64,000 nucleotides of DNA. It comes from Mycolicibacter heraklionensis. Lineage in GTDB: Bacteria; Actinomycetota; Actinomycetes; Mycobacteriales; Mycobacteriaceae. How positions within the stretch are numbered: the stretch's first letter is position 1; every line of letters starts with the position of its first letter. The translations under genes were made by a program, and so were the position numbers. The notes beneath the pieces were generated by a model. The model was not told the origin of the DNA and ran no database searches. It saw nothing but the letters and a program-made list of their open reading frames with translations. The stretch covers positions 44,087 to 108,086 of the forward strand of contig LZME01000116.1 in NCBI GenBank assembly GCA_001673575.1, in the 5' to 3' direction. This document shows positions 53,140 to 61,303 of this stretch, in pieces.

Positions 53140-54416
53140 CCCACCGGGTCGAATTCGATGTGCAGCTCTGTGAGCCCGCGTAGCAGGAAGGTGGGCTCGT
53201 AGGAGTAGCGTCGCTGTCCGGCGGGCCCGTGATGGGCCTCGCTGATCCTGATGTCGCGCATCCGGTCCAGCATCCGGTGAATCGTGATGCGACCCTCGAC
53301 CCGCGCCAGCGGAGCGCCGGCGCAGGTGTGGATGCCACGACCGAAAGCGATGTGCTCACGCACGTTCTTGCGATCCAGGCGGAACTCGTCGGGGTTGGCG
53401 AACTTACGCGGATCCCGGTTCGCCGCGCCCAGACACAGCATCAGCACGGTGCCGGCTTTGATCGGCACCCCGCCCAGCGTGGTGGTCTTACGGGCGAGCC
53501 GAAAGTCGATCTTGGTGGGACTCTGGATGCGCAGCGCCTCCTCAATGAAGGCCGGGATCAGTGCGGGGTTGTCGCGCAGCGTCTGCTGGAGCTCTGGTTG
53601 ATCACCCAGGGTTTGCACCGCCGCCCCCAGCAGCTTGGTGACGGTCTCCTGACCGGCACCGAACAGGAAGGTGGCCGGGCGAACCACCTCCAGCAGTTCC
53701 GGCGTGGAACCGTCGGGGTAGGTCGCGGCGGCCAGGGTACTGAGAACGTCACCACGAGGCTCCCGCCTCCGCTCGGTGAGGTAGCCGCTGAACTTCTCAT
53801 CGAGGTATTGCAGGGGATTGAGCCCCACCGGTGTGCCGTCGAGGGAGCCGACGTGTTGCCCCTCCTGATGCCCAGCACCCAGCGCGCTGCGGAACTCGGC
53901 GCGATCCTCCTCAGGGACCCCGAGCAGATCGGTGATGGCCAGGGTTGCATAGGGTTTGGCGTAGTCGAACAGGAACTCGCAGCGGCCCGTCCCGATGAAT
54001 TCGTCGAGCTGCGTATCGGTCAGCTTCCAGATGAACTCCTCGTTCTCCTTCAGCCGCTTAGGGGTCAGCAGCCCACTCAGCAGCGAGCGGGCCCGGGTGT
54101 GCGCCGGCGGATCCATCACCACGACGTGCTCGAAGATCGGGAATTCGTGCCGGTGCGCCTCGATCTGTTCGGTGATGTCGTCGCCCTCGGGCTCGAACGG
54201 CAGCGGGGGAAACGGCCCGCCGATGGCATTCACCGCAGAGAATGAGTCATGGTCTTTGAAGGCGGCGAGCACCTCGTCGTAGCCGGTGACGGCAACGACG
54301 CCGTGATGCGGCTCGGCGAACACCGGCCCAGACGCACGCAGGTATTCGTAGTAATCGTAGGGATCTTGGGTGACGGCTTGGTCGGAGAAGTAGTCCACCG
54401 CCGCGAGATCCACCAT
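53136..54416 (-). CDS. Cytochrome P450
   Basis: This 426-residue haem monooxygenase has the I-helix motif FGAGQETVT, the K-helix ExxR within IEEALRIQ, and haem ligand Cys365 in FGRGIHTCAGAPLAR. It is a soluble bacterial P450 of about the CYP class size and would need a ferredoxin partner, which is not in the window. ATG at 54416 is used, although a GTG at 54419 is adjacent. It is divergent from a TetR gene across a 130-base region with a shared operator, and borders three SDR genes, suggesting an oxidative pathway for a hydrophobic compound. Confidence 0.95.
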   Translation of the reverse strand: MVDLAAVDYFSDQAVTQDPYDYYEYLRASGPVFAEPHHGVVAVTGYDEVLAAFKDHDSFSAVNAIGGPFPPLPFEPEGDDITEQIEAHRHEFPIFEHVVVMDPPAHTRARSLLSGLLTPKRLKENEEFIWKLTDTQLDEFIGTGRCEFLFDYAKPYATLAITDLLGVPEEDRAEFRSALGAGHQEGQHVGSLDGTPVGLNPLQYLDEKFSGYLTERRREPRGDVLSTLAAATYPDGSTPELLEVVRPATFLFGAGQETVTKLLGAAVQTLGDQPELQQTLRDNPALIPAFIEEALRIQSPTKIDFRLARKTTTLGGVPIKAGTVLMLCLGAANRDPRKFANPDEFRLDRKNVREHIAFGRGIHTCAGAPLARVEGRITIHRMLDRMRDIRISEAHHGPAGQRRYSYEPTFLLRGLTELHIEFDPVG

Positions 54417-54455
54417 CACCCGATACGCCCTTCGCTCGCCCCGCGACCTCGTCGC

Positions 54456-54475
54456 GCTGATCGATCGATCAAATT
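54456..54475. promoter_or_regulatory. TetR operator between P450 and TetR (copy 1)
   Basis: GCTGATCGATCGATCAAATT contains the perfect palindrome TGATCGATCGATCA (54458-54471). It matches the site at 55201-55220 at 18 of 20 positions and lies in front of both divergent genes. Confidence 0.65.
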
Positions 54476-54477
54476 GC

Positions 54478-54483
54478 TAGAAT
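54478..54483 (+). promoter_or_regulatory. Putative -10 box for the TetR transcript
   Basis: TAGAAT lies just after the operator and 5 bases before an ATG at 54489, from which an 18-residue upstream ORF could be translated leaderless. Inferred from spacing. Confidence 0.4.
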
Positions 54484-54488
54484 GGGTC

Positions 54489-54545
54489 ATGCCTACCACG
54501 CGCGGCGCCGGACGGTCAAGCAATTGCAACCCCGGGCCGGCCTGA
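54489..54545 (+). CDS. Possible 18-residue upstream ORF (leader peptide)
   Basis: ATG at 54489 to TGA at 54543-54545 encodes MPTTRGAGRSSNCNPGPA. Its stop codon is followed directly by the TetR ATG (54546), so translation could be passed on to TetR, which lacks a Shine-Dalgarno. A -10 like box (54478-54483) sits in front. It may be a coupling leader, or simply an uncalled start region. Confidence 0.35.
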   Translation: MPTTRGAGRSSNCNPGPA

Positions 54546-55139
54546 ATGGCGGCTCCGCGCAAAGCCAAATCGACCGACAACGCCACCCGACGCCGCCTGA
54601 TCGAGGCGACGGCACGATTGATGCGCGACGAAGGCTATGCCGCCGCGACTTCGCGGCGGGTCGCCGCTGAGGCCGGCGTGCGCCAAGCCCTGGTCTACTA
54701 CTACTTCCCCACCATGGATGACCTGTTCGTCGAAGTGCTGCGGGCCGGCGCCGACGTCGCGCTGGACCGGATGCGCGCCGCCCTGACCGACGACGATCCG
54801 CTGCGCACACTGTGGACGATCAATAGCGATACCCGCATGACCAGCCTAAATACCGAGTTCATGGCACTGGCCAATCACCGCAAGGCCATTCGGACCGAAC
54901 TCAAGGCCTATGCCGAGCGAGTGCGCGATATCGAGACCGCAGCCGTCACGGTGGCGCTGCGCGCCAACGGCGTCGACCTGGAGGAATACCCGCCGATCGC
55001 GATCTCGATCCTGATCGCCCAAACCGCGCGCAACCTGTGCAACGAGAGCGCCGTCGGCGTCACCCAAGGGCACGACGAACTGCGCGCACTGATCGATCGG
55101 CAACTGAGCCGGTTGGCACCGCCGCCCGCCGCCTCCTAA
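54546..55139 (+). CDS. TetR-family regulator of the P450/SDR island
   Basis: This 197-residue TetR repressor has its helix-turn-helix at about residues 33-53 (SRRVAAEAGVRQALVYYYF). The C-terminal ligand domain includes MALANHRKAIRTELKAYAERV. Two almost identical operators flank the gene: 54456-54475 in front of it and the P450 gene, and 55201-55220 in front of the SDR gene. It would repress both sides until a ligand appears. ATG at 54546 directly follows a stop codon of an upstream ORF and has no clear ribosome-binding site. Confidence 0.9.
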   Translation: MAAPRKAKSTDNATRRRLIEATARLMRDEGYAAATSRRVAAEAGVRQALVYYYFPTMDDLFVEVLRAGADVALDRMRAALTDDDPLRTLWTINSDTRMTSLNTEFMALANHRKAIRTELKAYAERVRDIETAAVTVALRANGVDLEEYPPIAISILIAQTARNLCNESAVGVTQGHDELRALIDRQLSRLAPPPAAS

Positions 55140-55200
55140 CCCGCGCCGCCGCGGCGACTGTTGACAACCCCACCTGATTGGTGTCACCGTTGCCACCGTT

Positions 55201-55220
55201 GCTGATCGATCGACCAATTT
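55201..55220. promoter_or_regulatory. TetR operator in front of the third SDR (copy 2)
   Basis: GCTGATCGATCGACCAATTT differs from the site at 54456 at two positions. It lies 16 bases before the SDR start and just upstream of its GGAGG ribosome-binding site, where bound repressor would block transcription. Confidence 0.65.
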
Positions 55221-55235
55221 GTCGGAGGTGCGGAC

Positions 55236-56075
55236 ATGAGCGGAAGAGTCGAAGGCAAAGTCGCCTTCATCACCGGTGCGGCACGCGGCCAGGGCCGCAG
55301 TCACGCCGAACGGCTTGCGCAGGAGGGCGCCGACATCATCGCCGTCGACATCTGCGGCCCGATCAGTGCCGACAGTCCCATCGCTCCGTCGACGCCCGAC
55401 GATCTGGCCCAAACCGTGGACCTCGTCAAGGGATTGGGCCGGCGCATCGTCAGCGCCGAAGTCGACGTACGTGACTTCGACGCGCTGGCGGCCGCGGTGA
55501 ACAGCGGCGTCGAACAGTTGGGCCGGCTGGACATCATCGTCGCCAACGCCGGGATCGGCAACGGCGGCGCGACCCTGGACAAGACGTCTGAAGCCGACTG
55601 GACCGACATGATCGACGTCAACCTCTCGGGCGTGTGGAAGACGGTGAAAGCTGGCGTACCACACCTACTTTCAGCTGGAAAGGGCGGCTCGATCATTCTG
55701 ACCAGCTCGGTAGGCGGCCTCAAGGCCTACCCGCACACCGGCCACTACATCGCGGCCAAGCATGGCGTCGTCGGCCTGATGCGCAGCTTCGCCGTCGAGC
55801 TCGGGCAACATTCCATCCGGGTCAACTCGGTGCACCCCACCAACGTGAACACGCCGATGTTCATGAACGAGGGGACGATGAAACTGTTCCGGCCGGACCT
55901 CGAGAACCCCGGCCCCGACGACCTCAAGGCGGTCGCGCAGTTCATGCACACGCTGCCGATCGGCTGGGTCGAGCCGGTGGACATCAGCAACGCCGTGTTG
56001 TTCCTGGCCTCAGACGAATCCCGTTACATCACCGGGCTTCCGGTCACCGTCGATGCCGGCAGCATGCTGAAATGA
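55236..56075 (+). CDS. SDR oxidoreductase, mycofactocin-coupled type (3 of 3)
   Basis: This 279-residue SDR has the same group signature: TGAARGQGRSHAERLAQEGADIIAVDIC, VANAGIGNGG, the catalytic Ser in LTSSVGGLKA, and the Tyr-Lys motif HYIAAKHGVVGLM. The C-terminus ends PVTVDAGSMLK. GGAGG lies 7 bases before the ATG. It is the third such enzyme in 5.4 kb and is controlled by a TetR operator. Together with the P450 this suggests stepwise oxidation of a terpenoid-, steroid- or alcohol-like compound. A 21-bp hairpin begins 5 bases past its stop. Confidence 0.92.
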   Translation: MSGRVEGKVAFITGAARGQGRSHAERLAQEGADIIAVDICGPISADSPIAPSTPDDLAQTVDLVKGLGRRIVSAEVDVRDFDALAAAVNSGVEQLGRLDIIVANAGIGNGGATLDKTSEADWTDMIDVNLSGVWKTVKAGVPHLLSAGKGGSIILTSSVGGLKAYPHTGHYIAAKHGVVGLMRSFAVELGQHSIRVNSVHPTNVNTPMFMNEGTMKLFRPDLENPGPDDLKAVAQFMHTLPIGWVEPVDISNAVLFLASDESRYITGLPVTVDAGSMLK

Positions 56076-56079
56076 TGCA

Positions 56080-56138
56080 TTGACTCTGCGTCCAGGGCGG
56101 TAGCTACTCGCACTTTGCCGCCCTGGACGCAGAGTCAA
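56080..56138. terminator. 21-bp perfect hairpin between convergent genes
   Basis: The left arm (56080-56100, begins TTGACTCTGCG) and right arm (56118-56138, ends CAGAGTCAA) are perfectly complementary over 21 bases around a 17-base loop. The right arm contains the stop codon of the LON-domain gene on the minus strand. It is probably a bidirectional terminator. No U-tract. Confidence 0.7.
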
Positions 56139-56773
56139 CGAGGGATGTCGAATTCGACTCGCGCCGAAACGGTCTCGATCGCCTCGTGCAACGCCGCCAA
56201 GCGGTCGGACAGCGACGGCGCCGCCAGCACCGCGTAGCGGTCGGCCTCCCCCATCGGGACCCGGCAGGCCAACGAGTACAGCCGCTGCACCGGATCCAGC
56301 GAGCGCAGCCGTCGACCCCCCAGCAGACTGTTGCGCCCCGGCATCACCCACCGTCGCTGGGCTTGGGCCATTCGCTTGTGCAGCGCGACAATACGGTCCT
56401 CGAGCGCACCGAACTGCTTGTCAGTCACCGATTCTGACGGCTCGTCGGGCCACACCTCGGTGATCGCCCGCGGGTAGGGATCGTCGGCGAGCCATTCACG
56501 CACCCGGATCCGCTCCCCGGTCAGACAACGCAACGCGTACCGGCCTGCCCCGAGTTCGGTGCACTGGGTGATGCTGGCCATCGCGCCGATATCGTTGCGC
56601 TGCTCACCACCGCCCACCTCCCGGCCACGAGCGATCAACACCACCCCGAAACGCGGGTCGCCGCTGCGCATCAGGTCGCCGACCAACACCGTGTAGCGCA
56701 ACTCGAAGATCCGCAGCGACAGTTCCTCGCCGGGCAGCAACACCCACTCCAGCGGGAACATCGGCAGTTCCAT
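56135..56773 (-). CDS. LON-domain (LON substrate-binding) protein (Rv0434-like)
   Basis: This protein of about 212 residues consists of the LON N-terminal (substrate-binding) domain alone: ELPMFPLEWVLLPGEELSLRIFELRY and GDPRFGVVLIARGREVGG, followed by a helical part. The AAA+ and peptidase parts of Lon protease are missing, so it may bind or deliver substrates rather than cleave them. The ATG at 56773 shares a base with the upstream stop (TGATG). Equivalent to Rv0434. Confidence 0.9.
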   Translation of the reverse strand: MELPMFPLEWVLLPGEELSLRIFELRYTVLVGDLMRSGDPRFGVVLIARGREVGGGEQRNDIGAMASITQCTELGAGRYALRCLTGERIRVREWLADDPYPRAITEVWPDEPSESVTDKQFGALEDRIVALHKRMAQAQRRWVMPGRNSLLGGRRLRSLDPVQRLYSLACRVPMGEADRYAVLAAPSLSDRLAALHEAIETVSARVEFDIPR

Positions 56774-57960
56774 CACGAGATATCGAGCTCGCCCACCAGT
56801 GCATCGACCACGGCACGCAGATCGCCGTCGTGTTCCTCGGCGACCCGGCGCTGGCGCTGGTACGACGCGCCCGTGCGATAGATGTCGGCGACGGCGGCCA
56901 ACTCGTTGGCGCAGTGCAGTCGCGCGGCGACCGGTTCCAGCCGGTTGAGCAGCTCATCGAGGTCCTCGGTGACCAGCCGCTCGTTGCTGTCGGCATCGAG
57001 GATGATCTCGGCGTCCAACCCGTAGCGGGCCGCGCGCCACTTGTTCTCCTGCACATGCCAGGGCGGCATGGTGGGCAAGGATTCGTCGGCTTCCAGCCGT
57101 CGGTCCAGATCGACGATCAGGCAGTGCGTCAGCGCCACCAGGGCGCCCAGCTCACGCAGGTTGGACACCCCGTCACAGACCCGCACTTCGATGGTGCCCA
57201 GATGTGGGGACGGCCGGATGTCCCAACGAATCTCGTTGGTGTGATCGATGATCCCGGTCTTCTTCTGATCGTATACGAAACCCTCGAACTCTTCCCAAGT
57301 CTGGAATTGGAAGGGCAGCCCCGCGGTGGGTAACTGCTGAAACATCATCGCCCGGTTGCTGGCGTAACCAGTGTCGTGGCCGTCCCACCACGGCGACGAC
57401 GCCGACAACGCCAGCAGGTGCGGATAGTGCTGCAGCAGCGACGAGATGATCGGCATCACCTTGTAGGACGAGGAGACACCGACGTGGACGTGCACGCCCC
57501 AGATCAACATCTGCCGTCCCCACCACTGGGTGCGTTTGATCAGCTCGGCGTAGCGCGGGGCGTCGGTCAGCTTCTGTGCCGACCACCGCGCGAACGGGTG
57601 GGTGCCCGCGCCGAACAGCTCCATGCCCCGGGCGTGCACGATCGGCCGGGTGGTGGTCAGCGTCTGACGCAGATCCTCGATGGCCTCGCCGGTGTTGTCG
57701 CAGATACCCGTGACAAGCTCGACGGTGTTGCGCAGCAATTCCTTGTGTACACGCGGGTTCTCGCCAAGCTCGGACAAGACCGCGCTGGCTTCGTTGCTCA
57801 GATCACGCGTCTGGGCGTCGACAAGAGCCAGCTCCCATTCCACGCCGATGGTGGGGCGGGCGCTGCGAGCGAACTCGATTCGGGCTTCCGATCTCGCGGA
57901 AGCCCAGTTCGGCGGGCTATCCGGCGCCGATGACACCACACGCAATCCGCTTTCCGGCAT
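56773..57960 (-). CDS. GCS2-family carboxylate-amine ligase (YbdK-like, Rv0433-like)
   Basis: This ATP-dependent ligase of about 395 residues is from the glutamate-cysteine ligase 2 family; these form a bond between a carboxylate (often glutamate) and an amine. Motifs include [55 protein letters not shown] and [17 protein letters not shown]. Mycobacteria use mycothiol instead of glutathione, so the substrate is uncertain. The frame opens at 57960, inside sodC; a start near residues 8-27 of this frame would match Rv0433 length better. Coupled to the LON-domain gene. Confidence 0.9.
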   Translation of the reverse strand: MPESGLRVVSSAPDSPPNWASARSEARIEFARSARPTIGVEWELALVDAQTRDLSNEASAVLSELGENPRVHKELLRNTVELVTGICDNTGEAIEDLRQTLTTTRPIVHARGMELFGAGTHPFARWSAQKLTDAPRYAELIKRTQWWGRQMLIWGVHVHVGVSSSYKVMPIISSLLQHYPHLLALSASSPWWDGHDTGYASNRAMMFQQLPTAGLPFQFQTWEEFEGFVYDQKKTGIIDHTNEIRWDIRPSPHLGTIEVRVCDGVSNLRELGALVALTHCLIVDLDRRLEADESLPTMPPWHVQENKWRAARYGLDAEIILDADSNERLVTEDLDELLNRLEPVAARLHCANELAAVADIYRTGASYQRQRRVAEEHDGDLRAVVDALVGELDIS

Positions 57961-58624
57961 CTCCGGTGGTCAGCGTGGTCTGGTCCGGGCCGGGAGTGCC
58001 GTTGACCTGGGTGTAGCGGTCCGCCGGAATGTTGGCGAAGTTGTCATCGTCGGCGTGGACGATGATCGAGGTCCCGTCGCCGGCCAGCAGTTCAGCTTTG
58101 GTGAACGAGTCGGTGGTGGTGACCAACAGCCCAGTGCCGTCGGAGCGCACCTGCAGCGACGTCAGGTCGCCACTCTGCGGGTGCTCGTTGTGGCCGGGCG
58201 CCTGGAAGTGTCCACCGGCCGACAGGAAGGCGCCGGGCGCGCCGCCGGTGGGGGCCACCGACTCTGCTTCGCACTTACCGACGGCGTGGATGTGCAGGCC
58301 GTGGAAACCGGGCGACAGCACCCCGCTACTGGTGGTCCGCACGGTCACGGTGGCGAACTCCTTGCCGCCGGCCTTGCTGAACTCAAACGTCGCGGTGGCG
58401 ACCTGGCCACCGTCGGGGGTCGTCAGGTGCGCGACGAGATTGTCCGAGCCGCCCGAGCCACCCGATTCGGACTCGGTGGCCGACGGCGCCGCCGACCCGG
58501 TCCAGATGGCCGGCGTGGTGCCGGGCGCGTCGGAAGGCAGCTGGTTGGGACTGCACGCCGCCAGCAGCATGGCCGGGGTGGCGAAGAAGACGGCGGTGAG
58601 AGCTCTGCGGTGACCTGTGACCAT
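57917..58624 (-). CDS. sodC: Cu/Zn superoxide dismutase (lipoprotein)
   Basis: SodC converts superoxide to H2O2 and O2 outside the cytoplasm. The 235-residue protein has a lipoprotein signal peptide with lipobox L21-A-A-C24. A Ser/Thr/Gly-rich spacer follows to about residue 60, then the Cu/Zn SOD domain: [12 protein letters not shown] (copper ligands and first Cys), [23 protein letters not shown] (Zn loop Asp) and RIACGVIG with the second Cys for the disulfide. The gene overlaps the GCS2 gene if its early start is used. Equivalent to Rv0432, a periplasmic or surface lipoprotein protecting against phagocyte oxidants. Confidence 0.96.
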   Translation of the reverse strand: MVTGHRRALTAVFFATPAMLLAACSPNQLPSDAPGTTPAIWTGSAAPSATESESGGSGGSDNLVAHLTTPDGGQVATATFEFSKAGGKEFATVTVRTTSSGVLSPGFHGLHIHAVGKCEAESVAPTGGAPGAFLSAGGHFQAPGHNEHPQSGDLTSLQVRSDGTGLLVTTTDSFTKAELLAGDGTSIIVHADDDNFANIPADRYTQVNGTPGPDQTTLTTGDAGKRIACGVIGAG

Positions 58625-58633
58625 GCGAGGAGC

Positions 58634-59104
58634 TTAACCCGCGACCACCACGATGACGCCCGGTGGTTGCTCGGCCACGTCTGGGATGCGCGGCTCGACG
58701 GCGGCTCCCAGCACCTGGGCCACCGAATGAGCCGCGTCCTGCTCGCCCTCGGCGTCGCTGAAGTAGACGGTGGTCTGGGTGACCTCGGGCAGTTCGAGGT
58801 TCCCGATCTCGGTCACGTTCCAGCCGGCCTCGCGCAGCCGGTCGGCGGTGTGCCCGGCCAGCCCCGCCTGTTCAGAGATGTTGAAGACCCGCACGTCGGA
58901 CTTGTGTGCCGGGCGTTCGGGTTTGGCCGGTGCCGAGGTCGTGGTGACGGGCTTGGCGGTCGTCGAGTGGTCGGCGTCGTCGTCGGTGCTCGACGATCCG
59001 AGGGCTTGAAACCCGACCAGCAGGAAGACGGTGCCCAAGAACAGCAGCACCATCACCATCGCCCGCAGCGGGAGGCGAGAGGAGTCAGGAACGTGGTCGT
59101 TCAT
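58634..59104 (-). CDS. virR: VirR (LytR_C-domain membrane protein, vesiculogenesis regulator)
   Basis: This 156-residue protein has one membrane segment (about residues 14-34, RAMVMVLLFLGTVFLLVGFQ). An exported Thr/Ser/Lys linker and a LytR_cpsA C-terminal domain follow (VRVFNISEQAGLAGHTADRLREAGW to ADAEGEQDAA). In M. tuberculosis, Rv0431 (VirR) limits release of membrane vesicles and affects the immune response and cell-envelope structure. Start ATG at 59104; the frame allows three more residues. It lies 9 bases upstream of sodC on the same strand. Confidence 0.9.
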   Translation of the reverse strand: MNDHVPDSSRLPLRAMVMVLLFLGTVFLLVGFQALGSSSTDDDADHSTTAKPVTTTSAPAKPERPAHKSDVRVFNISEQAGLAGHTADRLREAGWNVTEIGNLELPEVTQTTVYFSDAEGEQDAAHSVAQVLGAAVEPRIPDVAEQPPGVIVVVAG

Positions 59105-59169
59105 TGCGCCCACTGTATCGAGGAGCGGGCCATGACCTATAAACGCCCAGCAATCAAGGTGTCAGGCAA

Positions 59170-59478
59170 TCAGGTGATGTCGAAACCGAGCCGGCGCGCG
59201 GCACGCGCCTTCTGGCGACTGGACCGCAGCCTGCGCAGCCGCTTGACCAGCATCGGGTCGGCCGCCAGGGCCTCTGGCCGGTCGACGAGCGCGTTGAGGA
59301 CCTGGTAGTACCGGGTCGCAGACAGCGCGAAGCGTTCCTTGATGGCCTCTTCCTTGGCGCCGGCGTACTTCCACCAGTCCCGTTCGAAGGACAGGATGTC
59401 GTGTTCGCGACGGCTCAGACCGTCTGCGGGTTCCGAATCGTCCCCTGAGCGATTCGCCTGCGCCATGGCGCCGTCCAT
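59170..59478 (-). CDS. DUF3263 small protein (Rv0430-like)
   Basis: This 102-residue helical protein starts MDGAMAQANRSG. The conserved DUF3263 core is LSRREHDILSFERDWWKYAGAKEEAI and KERFALSATRYYQVLNALVDRPEAL, followed by a basic end (VKRLRRLRSSRQKARAARRLGF). The pattern of a helix-turn-helix-like core and basic tail suggests nucleic-acid binding, although this is unproven. ATG at 59478 gives the same length as Rv0430 (102 residues). The frame extends further upstream but not credibly. It is 65 bases before virR on the same strand. Confidence 0.88.
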   Translation of the reverse strand: MDGAMAQANRSGDDSEPADGLSRREHDILSFERDWWKYAGAKEEAIKERFALSATRYYQVLNALVDRPEALAADPMLVKRLRRLRSSRQKARAARRLGFDIT

Positions 59479-59643
59479 ATCGATTCCTGGACCCTTCCGG
59501 AAAGTTCTCTCGCTGCAAACGTTCGGTTGTTTTCGGCGGCGTGTTCTGAGCGAATATTGAATCACGGCAGGCTGTGTTGGGCCGGGAGCCCGCCCCGCGC
59601 GTCGCCGTGGCCGTGGCACTTGACACCCACCGGCCATCAACCC

Positions 59644-59690
59644 GGCGGTTCCAGCTTCGCCTCTCCTCCGTCGAGCCTCGCTAAACCGCC
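59644..59690 (+). repeat. 47-bp dispersed repeat, copy 1 of a tandem pair
   Basis: This unit starts GGCGGTTCCAGCTTCGCC and ends CCTCGCTAAACCGCC. Its ends (GGCGGTT and AACCGCC) are complementary, so it can fold into a hairpin. It is identical to the unit at 59701-59747, 57 bases away. Confidence 0.85.
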
Positions 59691-59700
59691 CGGCCCATGG

Positions 59701-59747
59701 GGCGGTTCCAGCTTCGCCTCTCCTCCGTCGAGCCTCGCTAAACCGCC
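59701..59747 (+). repeat. 47-bp dispersed repeat, copy 2 of a tandem pair
   Basis: Identical in all 47 bases to the unit at 59644-59690, separated by the spacer CGGCCCATGG. It lies 18 bases before the def start and just in front of its -10 like box. Confidence 0.85.
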
Positions 59748-59751
59748 CACC

Positions 59752-59757
59752 TAAGAT
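59752..59757 (+). promoter_or_regulatory. Putative -10 box for leaderless def mRNA
   Basis: TAAGAT lies 8 bases before the def ATG at 59766, with no Shine-Dalgarno. It is 5 bases after the second repeat. Inferred. Confidence 0.4.
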
Positions 59758-59765
59758 TTGCGGTC

Positions 59766-60359
59766 ATGGCCGTCCTACCCATCCGCATTGTGGGCGATCC
59801 CGTCCTGCACACCCCGACCAGCCCGGTGCCCGTCGCCGAGGACGGCTCGTTGCCGGCTGACCTCGGTGAGCTGATCACCTCGATGTACGAGACAATGGAC
59901 GCCGCTAACGGCGTCGGCTTGGCCGCCAATCAGATTGGCGTGGGGCTGCGGGTCTTCGTCTATGACTGCGCCGACGACCGCCGCTCCACCACGCGGCGCC
60001 GTGGTGTGGTGGTCAACCCGGTCCTGGAGACCTCCGAACGCCCCGAAACCATGCCTGACCCCGAAGAGGACGACGAAGGCTGCCTGTCGGTGCCCGGCGA
60101 ATCGTTTCCGACCGGCCGGGCGCAGTGGGCGCGGGTCACCGGGTTGGACGCCGACGGCAACCCGGTCACGTTGGAGGGCACCGGGCTGTTCGCCCGAATG
60201 CTGCAGCACGAGACCGGCCACCTCGATGGGTTGCTCTACCTGGACATGTTGGTGGGCCGGAACGCCCGCGCCGCGAAACGGACGGTGAAGGCCAACGGCT
60301 GGGGCGTGCCCGACCTGTCCTGGATGCCGGGTGACGTGCCCGATCCGTTCGGTCACTGA
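59766..60359 (+). CDS. def: Peptide deformylase
   Basis: Def removes the formyl group from the N-terminal methionine of new proteins. The 197-residue enzyme has all three family motifs: [10 protein letters not shown] (residues 49-58), EGCLSVPG with metal-ligand Cys106, and QHETGHLDG with His148, Glu149 and His152. The metal is Fe2+ (or Zn/Ni). The insertion between motifs 1 and 2 and the C-terminal tail ([13 protein letters not shown]) are as in mycobacterial Def. Same length as Rv0429c. The GNAT gene follows 8 bases later. Confidence 0.97.
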   Translation: MAVLPIRIVGDPVLHTPTSPVPVAEDGSLPADLGELITSMYETMDAANGVGLAANQIGVGLRVFVYDCADDRRSTTRRRGVVVNPVLETSERPETMPDPEEDDEGCLSVPGESFPTGRAQWARVTGLDADGNPVTLEGTGLFARMLQHETGHLDGLLYLDMLVGRNARAAKRTVKANGWGVPDLSWMPGDVPDPFGH

Positions 60360-60367
60360 CGAGCCTT

Positions 60368-61303
60368 ATGTCCCCACCACCCGAACTCCCTGAGATCGGC
60401 GTCCGGGTGAGTCTGCGCTACCTGCGCGCCCCGGGTTCCGAGCCGCCGATGGGCGATGTGATCGGGCATCTGGTGCAGACCGGACCGCTGGTGCGGGTCC
60501 GCTCGGCCGACGGGGTGGTGCACGAGTGCCGGCACGCCGACGTGCTGTACGTGCGCCGGCTGACCGACCGGCCGGTGAAGAACTCGGCGATCCGTTCCGT
60601 CGAGCATGCCGCCGCGCTGGCCTGGCCGGGCAGTGCGTATCAGTGGCTGGACGGCTGGTTGCTCCGGGCGGGCCCTGGCGCCGACCTCGCGGCCAATTCG
60701 GCTGTGCCCCTCGACATGTTTGCCCACGCGAACGCCATCCCGGCGATCATCGACTGGTACGCGCAGCGGAATCTGTCAGCGACGCTGGCGGTCCCCGAGC
60801 GACTCCTGCGGCTGCCGGAGGACGTCCCGACGCGATACGAGACCCGCACCCTGGTGTGCGACCTGGGCGCTGCCGGCACGTCCGCTGGTGACGTGGTGAT
60901 GGCCGCCGAGCCCGACACCGGCTGGCTGGCGGTGTTCGGTCACGACGTGCCGGTGGCGGTGTTGACCGCGGTGGTCGACGGCGAGGTGATCTTCGCCTCG
61001 ATTCCCGGGGTGGCGGTCGGGCGTGGCGCGGTCACCGAGGGCCCGGACGGGCCCCGCTGGCTGGGGCTGACGGCGATTCGGGTGGCCGCCGACCGAGGCC
61101 GGCATGGCTACGGGCGGGCGATCTGCGCCGCGTTGCAGGCCTGGGGGGCCGAGCGCGGTGCCACCCGCGGTTACGCACAGGTGCCGACCACCGACGGGGT
61201 TTTCGAGTTCTTCGAAGCGATCGGATTCACAGGCCAGCACCGCAGCCGCTATATCGATGCCCGGCTGCTAGGCAGCGGGTCGGCGCCGTCGAACGAGCTT
61301 TAG
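60368..61303 (+). CDS. GNAT family acetyltransferase (Rv0428c-like)
   Basis: This 311-residue protein has an N-terminal part of about 80 residues resembling a small SH3-like beta-barrel (VSLRYLRAP to VRRLTDRP). A linker follows and then a GNAT fold, with the acetyl-CoA loop at about residues 233-250 (RVAADRGRHGYGRAICAALQAWG) and the closing FFEAIGFTGQHRSRY. It acetylates an unknown amine or protein. Equivalent to Rv0428c. The TAG stop (61301-61303) also forms a -10 like hexamer TAGGGT for the following xthA gene. Confidence 0.86.
   Translation: MSPPPELPEIGVRVSLRYLRAPGSEPPMGDVIGHLVQTGPLVRVRSADGVVHECRHADVLYVRRLTDRPVKNSAIRSVEHAAALAWPGSAYQWLDGWLLRAGPGADLAANSAVPLDMFAHANAIPAIIDWYAQRNLSATLAVPERLLRLPEDVPTRYETRTLVCDLGAAGTSAGDVVMAAEPDTGWLAVFGHDVPVAVLTAVVDGEVIFASIPGVAVGRGAVTEGPDGPRWLGLTAIRVAADRGRHGYGRAICAALQAWGAERGATRGYAQVPTTDGVFEFFEAIGFTGQHRSRYIDARLLGSGSAPSNEL

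Larger units (their letters stand above)
59479..59765 (+). promoter_or_regulatory. Divergent intergenic region between DUF3263 gene and def
   Basis: This 287-base gap has no credible ORF. It holds an AT-rich patch around 59515-59570 (in front of the DUF3263 gene), two tandem copies of the 47-bp repeat at 59644-59747, and a -10 like box (TAAGAT, 59752-59757) before def. Confidence 0.6.

Noticed and set aside
55090-55103. A third TGATCGATCG stretch, inside the end of the TetR coding region
   Set aside because: It lacks the right half of the operator and encodes Leu-Ile-Asp-Arg in the correct frame, so it is probably coincidental.
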